Source: SIG588 sp045533175
Lineage (GTDB): Bacteria; Bacillota; Clostridia; Oscillospirales; Acutalibacteraceae
Assembly (NCBI GenBank): GCA_045533175.1
Contig: JAZSHJ010000061.1
Location: 1-17,231 of the forward strand
Reading direction: 5' to 3'
DNA: 17,231 nucleotides
In this document: positions 5,512-12,591 of the stretch, one piece after another
How the letters are laid out: each line of letters begins with the position of its first letter
Numbering within the stretch: the stretch's first letter is position 1
Translations under genes and position numbers: made by a program
The notes under the pieces: model-generated
Databases searched by the model: none
Told to the model about the DNA's origin: nothing
What the model saw: only the letters and a program-made list of their open reading frames with translations

Positions 5512-7290
5512 TCACTTTTCCTCCGTCTTCACAACAAGTCCCAGATCGGCCAGTTGCACCGCATCCACGGGGGCGGGGCAATCGGTCATAGGCTCGGTCA
5601 TATTCTGAACTTTCGGGAAGGCGATCACGTCACGCAACGTGCTTGCTTCCAACATCTGCATCACCAAGCGATCGAGGCCGATGCCCATGCCGCCGTGCGG
5701 GGGGGCACCAAAGCGGAAGGCGTTGGTGAGGAATCCGAATTTTTCCGCCGCCTCTTCGTCCGAAAGGCCGAGTGCGCGGAACATCTTCGCCTGCAATTCC
5801 GGATCGGTAATACGAATGGAACCGCTGGCCAGCTCCACTCCGTTGAGCACCAGGTCGTACGCCTTGGCGTACACCTTGTCGGGATCGCTGTCCAAATAGG
5901 GAATACTCTCATCAAGGGGGGAGGTAAAAGGATGGTGCATAGCGTCGTACTGTTCGGTCTCGTCGTTCCACTCAAAGAAGGGGAACTCGGTGATCCACAG
6001 GAGATTGTAACCGCGACGCTCAATACCCAGTTTTTCCGCCACCGCCAAGCGCAGAGCACCCAGCACCGGCAAGGTCACACGGGTTTTATCCGCGACGATC
6101 AACACCACGTCGCCTTGCTCGGCACCCGCGGCGGTGAGCAGGCGGGACAGTTCCTCTTCGCTCATAAACTTTGCAAAGGAGGAGGCCACCCCGTCCGGTG
6201 TCATGCGCACCCAAGCAAGGCCCTTTGCCCCAATGCCGCGCACCATTTCGGTGAGTTTATCGATCTCTTTACGGGTGAGGGTGTTCACCGCGTTTTTTGC
6301 GGTGATGCAACGCACCGTGCCGCCCGCTTCCAGCGCCGAGGTAAACACCCCGAAGCCGCAGCCTTCCACCGCGGCGGACAGATCGATCAGTTCCATGCCG
6401 AAACGGGTATCGGGCTTGTCCGAACCGTAACGCGCCATCGCTTCGTTATAGGAAAGGCGGGGCAGCGGCAGGGGAACGTCCACATCCAACACTTCGCGGA
6501 ACAGCGTTTTCATAAACCCTTCACCGATCGCCAACACGTCCTCCACGTCCACGAAGGACATCTCAAGATCGATCTGGGTAAATTCCGGCTGACGGTCGGC
6601 GCGCAGATCTTCGTCGCGGCAGCAACGCGCCAGTTGCATGTAGCGATCAAATCCCGCCACCATCGACAACTGCTTATACAGCTGCGGAGATTGCGGCAAC
6701 GCATAAAACTCGCCCGGATGCACGCGGGACGGCACCAGGAAGTCACGCGCCCCTTCGGGGGTGGATTTGATGAGCATGGGGGTTTCCAGTTCAATAAACC
6801 CTTGGCTGTCGAAATAGTCGCGGGTAACTTTGGCGATGCGGTGACGCATCAGCAGGTTGCGCTGTAAGTCGGGGCGGCGCAGGTCAAGATAGCGATACTT
6901 CAAACGGGTAAGTTCCGCCGTGCCGGAGTTTTCCACGATTTCAAACGGCGGGGTTTCCGCTTTGTTCAAAATACGCAGTTCCTGCACCGCCACTTCCACG
7001 TCACCCGTAGGCAGGTCGGCGTTCTTCGCCGAACGGATACGTACCGTACCGCGTGCCGCCACCACAAATTCCGAACGCAGGGTGAATGCTTTTTCAAACA
7101 CCGCGCGATCGGTCGCTTCATCGAACGCCAACTGCACGATACCCGTGCGGTCACGCAGATCCACAAAGATCAACTGTCCCAGATCGCGCTGACGTTGCAC
7201 CCAACCGAACAGCGTTACTTCACGCCCTTCATCCGCGGCACGCAATTCGCCGCAGTAGTTGGTGCGTTTCAAGCCTTGAATCGTTTCCAT
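5512..7290 (-). CDS. aspS: Aspartyl-tRNA synthetase
   Basis: Class IIb synthetase charging tRNA-Asp in the cytoplasm. I start at METIQGLKRTNYCGELR (7290); the longer open frame upstream overlaps hisS and encodes no family sequence. The resulting 592 residues are normal for bacterial AspRS. The N-terminal OB-fold (about 15-110) contains WVQRQRDLGQLIFVDLRDR. Motif 2 is CRDEDLRADRQPEFTQ, the bacterial GAD insertion sits in the middle, and motif 3 is GGMGIGLDRLVM near the C-terminus. Leu37 in QRDLG resembles the discriminating E. coli type (Leu) rather than the non-discriminating His type, so it probably does not mischarge tRNA-Asn. It lies 14 nt after hisS, a pairing conserved in Firmicutes. Confidence 0.97.
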   Translation of the reverse strand: METIQGLKRTNYCGELRAADEGREVTLFGWVQRQRDLGQLIFVDLRDRTGIVQLAFDEATDRAVFEKAFTLRSEFVVAARGTVRIRSAKNADLPTGDVEVAVQELRILNKAETPPFEIVENSGTAELTRLKYRYLDLRRPDLQRNLLMRHRIAKVTRDYFDSQGFIELETPMLIKSTPEGARDFLVPSRVHPGEFYALPQSPQLYKQLSMVAGFDRYMQLARCCRDEDLRADRQPEFTQIDLEMSFVDVEDVLAIGEGFMKTLFREVLDVDVPLPLPRLSYNEAMARYGSDKPDTRFGMELIDLSAAVEGCGFGVFTSALEAGGTVRCITAKNAVNTLTRKEIDKLTEMVRGIGAKGLAWVRMTPDGVASSFAKFMSEEELSRLLTAAGAEQGDVVLIVADKTRVTLPVLGALRLAVAEKLGIERRGYNLLWITEFPFFEWNDETEQYDAMHHPFTSPLDESIPYLDSDPDKVYAKAYDLVLNGVELASGSIRITDPELQAKMFRALGLSDEEAAEKFGFLTNAFRFGAPPHGGMGIGLDRLVMQMLEASTLRDVIAFPKVQNMTEPMTDCPAPVDAVQLADLGLVVKTEEK

Positions 7291-7304
7291 AAACCTACCC
7301 CCGT

Positions 7305-8675
7305 TTATTCCGTCTTGCCGAACAGCCCTTTGAGAGCGTCGGTATGATTGTCGCCACCCATGGCCATTTCGCCGAACAGATCGGTGATGGCGGCCAGTTG
7401 ACGATCGGTTGCTTTGTTGCACAGCGTGGTGTACAAACCGTCATCCAAACCGATCTCCTCGGTGGTGCCGTTTTCCATATCCTTCAGTTGAGCACGGCCG
7501 GTGTTCAACTCGTTATCCCCCACCACGATGACGTAGCGGGCACCAATTTTATCGGCATATTTCATCTGCGCCTTCAGGCCGCGGCCGCACAGATCGGTTT
7601 CCACCGCGACACCGCCTTGACGCAAGCCGTCCGCAATGGCGAAGCAACGCGCCACCGCCGCCTGCCCCATCGGAGCCAAATACAACTCGGGGCGTCCCTC
7701 CTCCGGGAAAGGAGCGCCGATGGCGTCCATCACCAGCAAAAGACGTTCCAACCCCATACCAAATCCGAGCGAGGGAGTATGCGGGCCGCCGAGTTCTTCG
7801 ATCAAGCCGTCGTAACGGCCGCCGCCGCACACCACCGCCTGCGCACCCAGCGCATCCGACACAAACTCAAACACCGTGCGGGTGTAATAATCCAGACCGC
7901 GCACGATACGGGTATCCAGTTCAAACGGAATGGAGGCCGCACGCAGGCAATCCTGCACCGCATGGAAATGGTCGCGGCAATCGTCGCACAAATAATCCAC
8001 CATCACAGGAGCCTGTCCCGCGATCTTCGAACAAACGGGGGATTTACAATCCAAAATACGCATCGGGTTGCGTTCCAGCCGTCCGCGGCAGGTTTCACAC
8101 AATGTCTCCTCGTTGGCGGCAAAATACGCTTTCAGCGCCTTGTGATATTCCGCACGGCAGGTGGGGCAACCGATGGAGTTGATATGCAAGCTGACCCCCG
8201 TGATGTTCAGCATATCCAGCACGCCGCGTGCCAACGCGATCACTTCGGCATCCGCCTGCGGCGCGGCCGCACCGAAACATTCCACACCAAACTGGTGGAA
8301 CTCACGCAAGCGGCCTGCTTGCGGCTTTTCGTAGCGGTAACAAGAGGTGAGGTACGCCACCTTCACGGGAAGCGCTTCGTTATTCAAGCTGTGTTCCAAC
8401 AAACAACGCGCCGCACCCGCCGTTCCTTCGGGACGCAGGGTGATCGAACGGCCACCCTTATCCTCGAAGGTATACATCTCTTTCTGCACCACATCGGTAG
8501 TTTCACCTACCGAACGGTGGAACAGTTCGGTGTGTTCAAACACCGGGGTGCGGATCTCGCGGTAACCAAAATTTTTGGCTACCGTCAACGCGGTCTGTTC
8601 AATATGTTGCCAACGGGCGCTTTGTGCGGGAAGTACATCCTGCGTGCCGCGCGGCGCTTTGGTGAGAATGGCCAT
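7305..8675 (-). CDS. hisS: Histidyl-tRNA synthetase
   Basis: Class IIa synthetase that charges tRNA-His. The start is ATG 8675-8673 (MAILTKAPRGTQDVLP), preceded by an AGAGGACG site. The frame is open for 74 more codons upstream, but those overlap mgsA and are unrelated sequence. The 456 residues are slightly longer than the common 420-430. Motif 2 is the LRPEGTAGAARC region, the histidine-specific motifs are LDYYTRTVFEF and GGGRYDGL, motif 3 is LGFGMGLERLLL, and a C-terminal anticodon-binding domain follows from about residue 355. The middle insertion with CPTC, CETC and CDDC pairs is, to my knowledge, usual in clostridial HisRS. No T-box leader is visible in the 76 nt upstream. Confidence 0.97.
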   Translation of the reverse strand: MAILTKAPRGTQDVLPAQSARWQHIEQTALTVAKNFGYREIRTPVFEHTELFHRSVGETTDVVQKEMYTFEDKGGRSITLRPEGTAGAARCLLEHSLNNEALPVKVAYLTSCYRYEKPQAGRLREFHQFGVECFGAAAPQADAEVIALARGVLDMLNITGVSLHINSIGCPTCRAEYHKALKAYFAANEETLCETCRGRLERNPMRILDCKSPVCSKIAGQAPVMVDYLCDDCRDHFHAVQDCLRAASIPFELDTRIVRGLDYYTRTVFEFVSDALGAQAVVCGGGRYDGLIEELGGPHTPSLGFGMGLERLLLVMDAIGAPFPEEGRPELYLAPMGQAAVARCFAIADGLRQGGVAVETDLCGRGLKAQMKYADKIGARYVIVVGDNELNTGRAQLKDMENGTTEEIGLDDGLYTTLCNKATDRQLAAITDLFGEMAMGGDNHTDALKGLFGKTE

Positions 8676-8708
8676 GGTCGTTTTCGTCCTCTCGTTTTTT
8701 GGAAATGT

Positions 8709-8735
8709 AAGGGGCAGACTGCGCGTCCGCCCCTT
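8709..8735 (+). terminator. Hairpin between mgsA-like gene and hisS, with T-tract on the plus strand
   Basis: The stem aaggggc/gcccctt (8709-8715 with 8729-8735) continues after one mismatch as gac/gtc, with a 5-nt loop. A T-rich run (ttgatttttt) follows on the plus strand only. On the minus strand, the direction of all genes here, it is followed by ACATTTCC. As an intrinsic terminator it would therefore stop antisense transcription, while the sense operon would read through. It may instead act as an mRNA-stability or processing hairpin between mgsA and hisS. Confidence 0.45.
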
Positions 8736-8751
8736 TTGATTTTTTGTTGTA

Positions 8752-9156
8752 TCAGGCTTCGCTGCGCACAATATCGCGCCAGTCGAGGTCGCCGCGCTCC
8801 AACCCGTGGATGAGCACTTCCGCCGTGGCAATGTTGGTGGCCACGGGGATGCTGCGCACATCGCACAAACGAAGCATGTCCGTTTCGTTCGGTTCACTCG
8901 TTTTCACGGTAAGCGGATCGCGGAAGTACAAAAGCAAGTCGATCTCATCACACGCCACGCGCGCCGCAATCTGTTGACTGCCGCCTTGCGAACCACTCAT
9001 GTAACGGGTGATGTTCAATCCGGTCGCTTCGCTGACGAGCTTGCCCGTGGTATCGGTCGCACACAGGTTGTGACGGCTCAAAATACCGCAATAAGCAATG
9101 CAAAACTGCACCATCAATTCCTTCTTTGCGTCGTGAGCGATCAATGCAATATTCAT
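8752..9156 (-). CDS. Methylglyoxal synthase homologue with altered active site
   Basis: The 134 residues align without gaps over the core of E. coli and B. subtilis MgsA, which convert dihydroxyacetone phosphate to methylglyoxal and phosphate. The phosphate-site residues are kept: Lys12, Thr34, Thr36, Thr37, Ser54-Gly55 (E. coli Lys23, Thr45, Thr47, Thr48, Ser65-Gly66). So are Asp9 and Asp80 (E. coli Asp20, Asp91). The catalytic positions are not: Asp71 is Ser60 (GGSQQ), His98 is Ser87 and Asp101 is Asn90 (SEPN for HEPD), and Gly46 of GTTG is Asp35. Synthase activity is therefore doubtful; it may bind a phosphorylated ligand without turnover. It follows minD by 24 nt with a GGAAGGGGAAG site. 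The name is by homology; I give no symbol because of the lost residues. Confidence 0.9.
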   Translation of the reverse strand: MNIALIAHDAKKELMVQFCIAYCGILSRHNLCATDTTGKLVSEATGLNITRYMSGSQGGSQQIAARVACDEIDLLLYFRDPLTVKTSEPNETDMLRLCDVRSIPVATNIATAEVLIHGLERGDLDWRDIVRSEA

Positions 9157-9180
9157 ATTCGTTCTTCCCCTTCCGTGAAA

Positions 9181-9921
9181 TCACATTTTTTGCAACGGGA
9201 GCAGCGGCACATCGTCCCCGCAGAAGCGGCGGGCTATGTTGCGAAAACACGAGGCTGCCGTGCCGTTTTCCGGCAACGGACGGCCGTTGGCCACCGCAAT
9301 GTTCAATTGTTCGTCCTCCGGGATCACGCCGATCAACTGCACACCCGCGGTGTCAATGATCGTATCGAGATCCGGCATTTTCCCCTGCAGTACGGGTGCC
9401 ACCCGCACACGGTTGATAATCAGCCGCGCGGGGATCTCCGCCTGCTCCAACAGATCGGCCACCAAGCCCGCATCCCGTGCACAAATGAGATCGGGGGTGG
9501 TGACCACCAGCGCCGTATCCGCCGCCGCACACGCCGTTTCAAACCCCGGGCCTGTTCCGGCAGGGCAATCGATCAGCACGAAATCGTACAAGCGGGCAAA
9601 GCCGCGACACAAGCGGCGCAGGTCATACGGTGAACAAAGTGCTTCCAGACGGGACGGGGCGGGCAACAGCGCCAGATTGTCGCTGAAGCCGGAGGAATAC
9701 ACCGCTTTGATCGGTTCGCAGTTGCCTGCGAAAATATCCGACACGTCCAAGAGAATATCCTGCCCCACGCCGAGCATCAAGTCCAAACTGCGCAGACCGG
9801 CATCCCCGTCCACCAGCAGTACCTTCGCACCCGCCGCGGCCAGAGCATAGCCCAAACCCGCAGATACCGTGGATTTTCCCGCGCCGCCCTTACCGGACGT
9901 CACCACCGCGATTCGGCCCAT
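9181..9921 (-). CDS. minD: MinD-type P-loop ATPase, short at the C-terminus
   Basis: Deviant Walker-A ATPase of the MinD/ParA class. GKGGAGKS (10-17) holds the signature Lys11 and Lys16. VDGDAGLRSLDLMLG (37-51) matches MinD switch I with Asp38 and Asp40, and DCPAGTGPGF (118-127) is switch II. In other bacteria MinD dimerises on ATP, binds membrane through a C-terminal amphipathic helix, and recruits MinC to block FtsZ away from midcell. This protein has 246 residues (B. subtilis and E. coli about 268-270) and ends at DDVPLLPLQKM, just where the membrane-targeting helix normally begins; no such helix is visible. No minC or minE flanks it. Its own extended -10 promoter precedes it and the mgsA-like gene follows. 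MinD assignment is likely; its role in division is uncertain. Confidence 0.85.
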   Translation of the reverse strand: MGRIAVVTSGKGGAGKSTVSAGLGYALAAAGAKVLLVDGDAGLRSLDLMLGVGQDILLDVSDIFAGNCEPIKAVYSSGFSDNLALLPAPSRLEALCSPYDLRRLCRGFARLYDFVLIDCPAGTGPGFETACAAADTALVVTTPDLICARDAGLVADLLEQAEIPARLIINRVRVAPVLQGKMPDLDTIIDTAGVQLIGVIPEDEQLNIAVANGRPLPENGTAASCFRNIARRFCGDDVPLLPLQKM

Positions 9922-9966
9922 GCTCTCCCTCCGTCCTTTCGGTTTTCAACACCGCATTCTGCGCCT

Positions 9967-9995
9967 ATTGTAGCACAAAAAATTCCATTAGTAAA
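9967..9995 (-). promoter_or_regulatory. Promoter of the minD-mgsA-hisS-aspS-icd-araC operon
   Basis: On the minus strand TGCTACAAT gives an extended -10 (TACAAT 9972-9967 with TG one base upstream), 17 bases after TTTACT (9995-9990). The predicted start is near 9960, about 40 nt before the minD ATG, which has a GGAGGGAGAG site. No clear terminator for the preceding PBP2 gene was found in the A/T-rich stretch 9996-10041, so read-through from the mre operon is possible. Confidence 0.65.
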
Positions 9996-10041
9996 CTCTT
10001 TTTTCGTGATTTTTCTTATTTTTTATAAAATATAACCTATA

Positions 10042-12060
10042 TTACCGTGCATCCGCCTCAAAATACGCATCCAGCACCGCCCTTGCCACGCGAAGCGATG
10101 CCGCCGAGGTGCCGTTTTCCACCACCACCGCTATCGCCACACGAGGCGCTTTGGCGGGGGCATATGCAATAAACACCCCGTGATCGCTGCGGCTCGAAGC
10201 CACCTGCGCCGTACCCGTTTTGCACGCCACCGTGTAAGGAGTGCGACGGAAATATGCGGCCGCCGTGCCTCGGGTGGCCACCGCCGTCATTCCTTCTCGC
10301 ACGGTTTCAACGGCTTCGGCGGAAAGGTCTGCCGCAGCCGCCGTCTGCGGGGTGTAGGTTTCTTTCACCCATCCGTCGTATGAAAGGCGGCTGTGAAGAA
10401 GGTGCGTTTTGTAGCGTACCCCATCGTTGGCCAAAGTCATGGCATAGGCTGCCAACTGGATAGGGGTAAACAGGTTGTCCGACTGCCCGATGGCCGCCCC
10501 CGCCGTGTCCGCCGCCGTCCAGCGCCCGCCCGCGGCCTCGCGGAAAGCGGGACCCGCCAACACCCCCAACGACTCTCCGATCTCCACACCGGTTTTCTGC
10601 CCCAACCCAAACAGCGCGGCATAGCGATTCATCGCATCGATGCCCACCTTTTCGGCGATATCGTAAAAGAAGATGTTGCAGGAGCGTTGCAATGCACCCG
10701 CCGCATTCAAGCGTCCGTGCCGTCCCATGCAATGCAAAATCAACCCCGACGCGGCAAAGCGGTTGTATCTGCCGCCGCAGGAAACGGTGGTGGCGGGCGC
10801 GATCGCCCCTTCGGTCAGCGCCGCCAGCGCCACCGCCGGTTTCATGGTGGAACCGCAGGCAAAGGTGCCGTTCAGCGCGCGGTTAAACAACGGACGGTCG
10901 GTATCGTTCAACAGCGAGGCATAGGCGTCGCGATAGGTCGCGGGATCGTACCCCGGCCAAGACGCCGCCGCCAGCACTCCGCCGTCCGCTACGTCCAACA
11001 CCACCACCGCACCGCTTGCCGCGTCGTGTCCATTGTTCAAAAACCTGCCCCCTGATGTTGCGGGCAGTTTGCGCAGGGCCTGTATGGTGGTGTCCAGCGC
11101 CTCTCCCGCCGCCTTCTGCAACGCCATATCCAACGTGAGCACCACCGTGTCACCCGGCACAGGAGGCGCTTCTTCCACCGCTTCCACCACCGCACCTTGG
11201 TTGTTTTTAAGCAACACACGTCGCCCCGCAACACCGCGCAAATACGGCTCAAACGCCGCTTCCGCCCCGCTTTTTCCCAAGGTGTCGTTCAATGCATACC
11301 CCTGTGCTTTTAAGGCGGCGTATTCTTCGGCGTAAATCGGCCCCACCGTGCCGAGCAAATGCACGGCGGCCGCCCCGGCTGTGTAATCCCGTCTGGCCGC
11401 GGTCTGCACCGTGACACCCTCAAACACATCGGTGTTTTCGCTGATACGATATCCCGTTTCCTTTGCCACCGCCCCCGCAAACACGTAGGAACGGCGGGGA
11501 CTGAATTGCCGCACCGTCATTTCATACCGCACCCCCGCCAAACGTCGCTGTTCGACAGGGGAATAGGACGTCAATCCAAAGCGGTTCACCAGCGCCTCCA
11601 TACACTCTTCTGCCGTGGCCGATTCCGAAAGACGCAGAGTGGTTTTGAGCGCCGCTGTCACACTTTCCCGCGAAGGAGAAAACGTATACGGTACGGAAAA
11701 ACTGATGGGGAGGGTGTCGTTCCACGTGTCGCCGCGCTCGTCCAGCAACTCACACAGCGCCGCGATCACCGCGTTTTGCCGTTCGTTCGTTTTGGGAAAC
11801 CAAACGGGATCGAACACCACTTCGTACGCCGCTTCGTTTGCCGCCATCGGGCGCCGATATCGATCCAAAATTTCGCCCCGCGCCGCGGCGATCGGCAAGG
11901 TGAGTTCTTGGCTTTCACGTGCCAAGGTGCGGTAGGTTTCGTGGTCCGTTACCTGAATGTCATACAATCGCACCGCAAACACCAAAAACACCAAAAGCAC
12001 CAACCCGCCCAGCGCGATCGCCCGCCTCGGAAGGTTGGTGGGTAAGTTTTGGTTTTCCAC
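10042..12060 (-). CDS. mrdA: Penicillin-binding protein 2 (class B transpeptidase of the elongasome)
   Basis: Membrane-anchored D,D-transpeptidase that cross-links peptidoglycan during lateral growth, normally with RodA and MreBCD. With the GTG start at 12060 it has 672 residues. A membrane anchor is at about 13-32 (IALGGLVLLVFLVFAV), followed by the pedestal/dimerisation domain and the transpeptidase domain. All three catalytic motifs are present: Ser404-T-M-Lys407, Ser460-C-Asn462 and Lys614-T-G616. I prefer GTG 12060 because AAGGA stands six bases before it. An in-frame ATG at 12078 overlaps the mreD stop (ATGA) but has no ribosome-binding site, so translation there would need coupling. 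It is the last gene of the mre operon; the RodA partner is not in the window. Confidence 0.94.
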   Translation of the reverse strand: MENQNLPTNLPRRAIALGGLVLLVFLVFAVRLYDIQVTDHETYRTLARESQELTLPIAAARGEILDRYRRPMAANEAAYEVVFDPVWFPKTNERQNAVIAALCELLDERGDTWNDTLPISFSVPYTFSPSRESVTAALKTTLRLSESATAEECMEALVNRFGLTSYSPVEQRRLAGVRYEMTVRQFSPRRSYVFAGAVAKETGYRISENTDVFEGVTVQTAARRDYTAGAAAVHLLGTVGPIYAEEYAALKAQGYALNDTLGKSGAEAAFEPYLRGVAGRRVLLKNNQGAVVEAVEEAPPVPGDTVVLTLDMALQKAAGEALDTTIQALRKLPATSGGRFLNNGHDAASGAVVVLDVADGGVLAAASWPGYDPATYRDAYASLLNDTDRPLFNRALNGTFACGSTMKPAVALAALTEGAIAPATTVSCGGRYNRFAASGLILHCMGRHGRLNAAGALQRSCNIFFYDIAEKVGIDAMNRYAALFGLGQKTGVEIGESLGVLAGPAFREAAGGRWTAADTAGAAIGQSDNLFTPIQLAAYAMTLANDGVRYKTHLLHSRLSYDGWVKETYTPQTAAAADLSAEAVETVREGMTAVATRGTAAAYFRRTPYTVACKTGTAQVASSRSDHGVFIAYAPAKAPRVAIAVVVENGTSAASLRVARAVLDAYFEADAR

Positions 12061-12074
12061 GAAGCATCCTTCTT

Positions 12075-12587
12075 TCATCGTCTTTTTGCAAGTCGTTTGG
12101 CGGTGGCGCGCATCATCGCATAGACGGGCCAACTCCATACCAGCGTGTGTGCGGCGTTGGGCAACCCCGTTCGCCGCAACAGCACACCCGCGCCCTGCGG
12201 CAGGTAAAAAAGCGTGCCCCACAGCCAATCCGCCATCACCACAACGAGCGTGGCCACGGCGCAAAGCAACAGCGCGGCCATGCCGTTGTTACGTAACAAG
12301 AAGCGTTCCGCGAGGCCCGCCGCACACCCGATGGCCAACAGCAAGAACGCGTGAAACCCAAACGGCGCATCGGCGTATATCCCCCAGAACAGCCCCGCCG
12401 CCGCCCCGATCCACCCGCCGCCGATCGGGCCCGTGAACATGGCGACCGAAACGGTGAACGGCACGAAAAGAAGCGGGCGGCCGCCCCACAGAGCGCCCCA
12501 CCCGCGCGGCGCAAATTGCCAAAGACCAAAAAGAACCGTCCACACACCGTATGTTATAAACTCTGCCGCGGGGCGTTGTCTGCGCAC
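12075..12587 (-). CDS. mreD: Rod shape-determining membrane protein MreD
   Basis: Small polytopic membrane protein of the elongasome linking MreC to the synthesis machinery. The preferred start is GTG 12587-12585, seven bases after AGGAG and four bases after the mreC stop, giving 170 residues. A longer frame starts only at a TTG inside mreC. Five or six hydrophobic segments are visible (for example WTVLFGLWQF, LLFVPFTVSVAMF, FLLLAIGCAAGLA, LLLCAVATLVVVMADWL). Sequence conservation in this family is low, so the call rests on topology, length and position between mreC and PBP2. Confidence 0.9.
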   Translation of the reverse strand: MRRQRPAAEFITYGVWTVLFGLWQFAPRGWGALWGGRPLLFVPFTVSVAMFTGPIGGGWIGAAAGLFWGIYADAPFGFHAFLLLAIGCAAGLAERFLLRNNGMAALLLCAVATLVVVMADWLWGTLFYLPQGAGVLLRRTGLPNAAHTLVWSWPVYAMMRATAKRLAKRR

Positions 12588-12591
12588 ACCG

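Noticed and set aside
7960..8200. Cysteine pairs in HisRS as an unusual zinc-binding insertion
   Set aside because: To my knowledge the same CPxC, CxxC and CDDC pattern is common in clostridial HisRS, so it is not specific to this genome.
8676..8751. T-box riboswitch upstream of hisS
   Set aside because: The gap is only 76 nt and I see neither a T-box sequence nor a specifier stem.
5428..8813. Long open frames on the plus strand opposite icd, aspS and hisS (over 470 codons each)
   Set aside because: They lie antisense to clearly conserved enzymes, are rich in His/Arg/Gly as expected from reading GC-rich genes backwards, and match no family I recognise.
9126..9250. Frameshift hiding a MinD membrane-targeting helix after the terminal A-run
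   Set aside because: The alternative frame reads a basic, polar stretch without the hydrophobic face needed, and the mgsA ribosome-binding site occupies that DNA.
10022..10034. Terminator after PBP2 (ttata/tataa repeat)
   Set aside because: The stem is five A/T pairs with no GC content, too weak to call.
9922..10041. A lost or short minC between PBP2 and minD
   Set aside because: The 120 bases are A/T-rich, hold the minD promoter and show no coding remnant.
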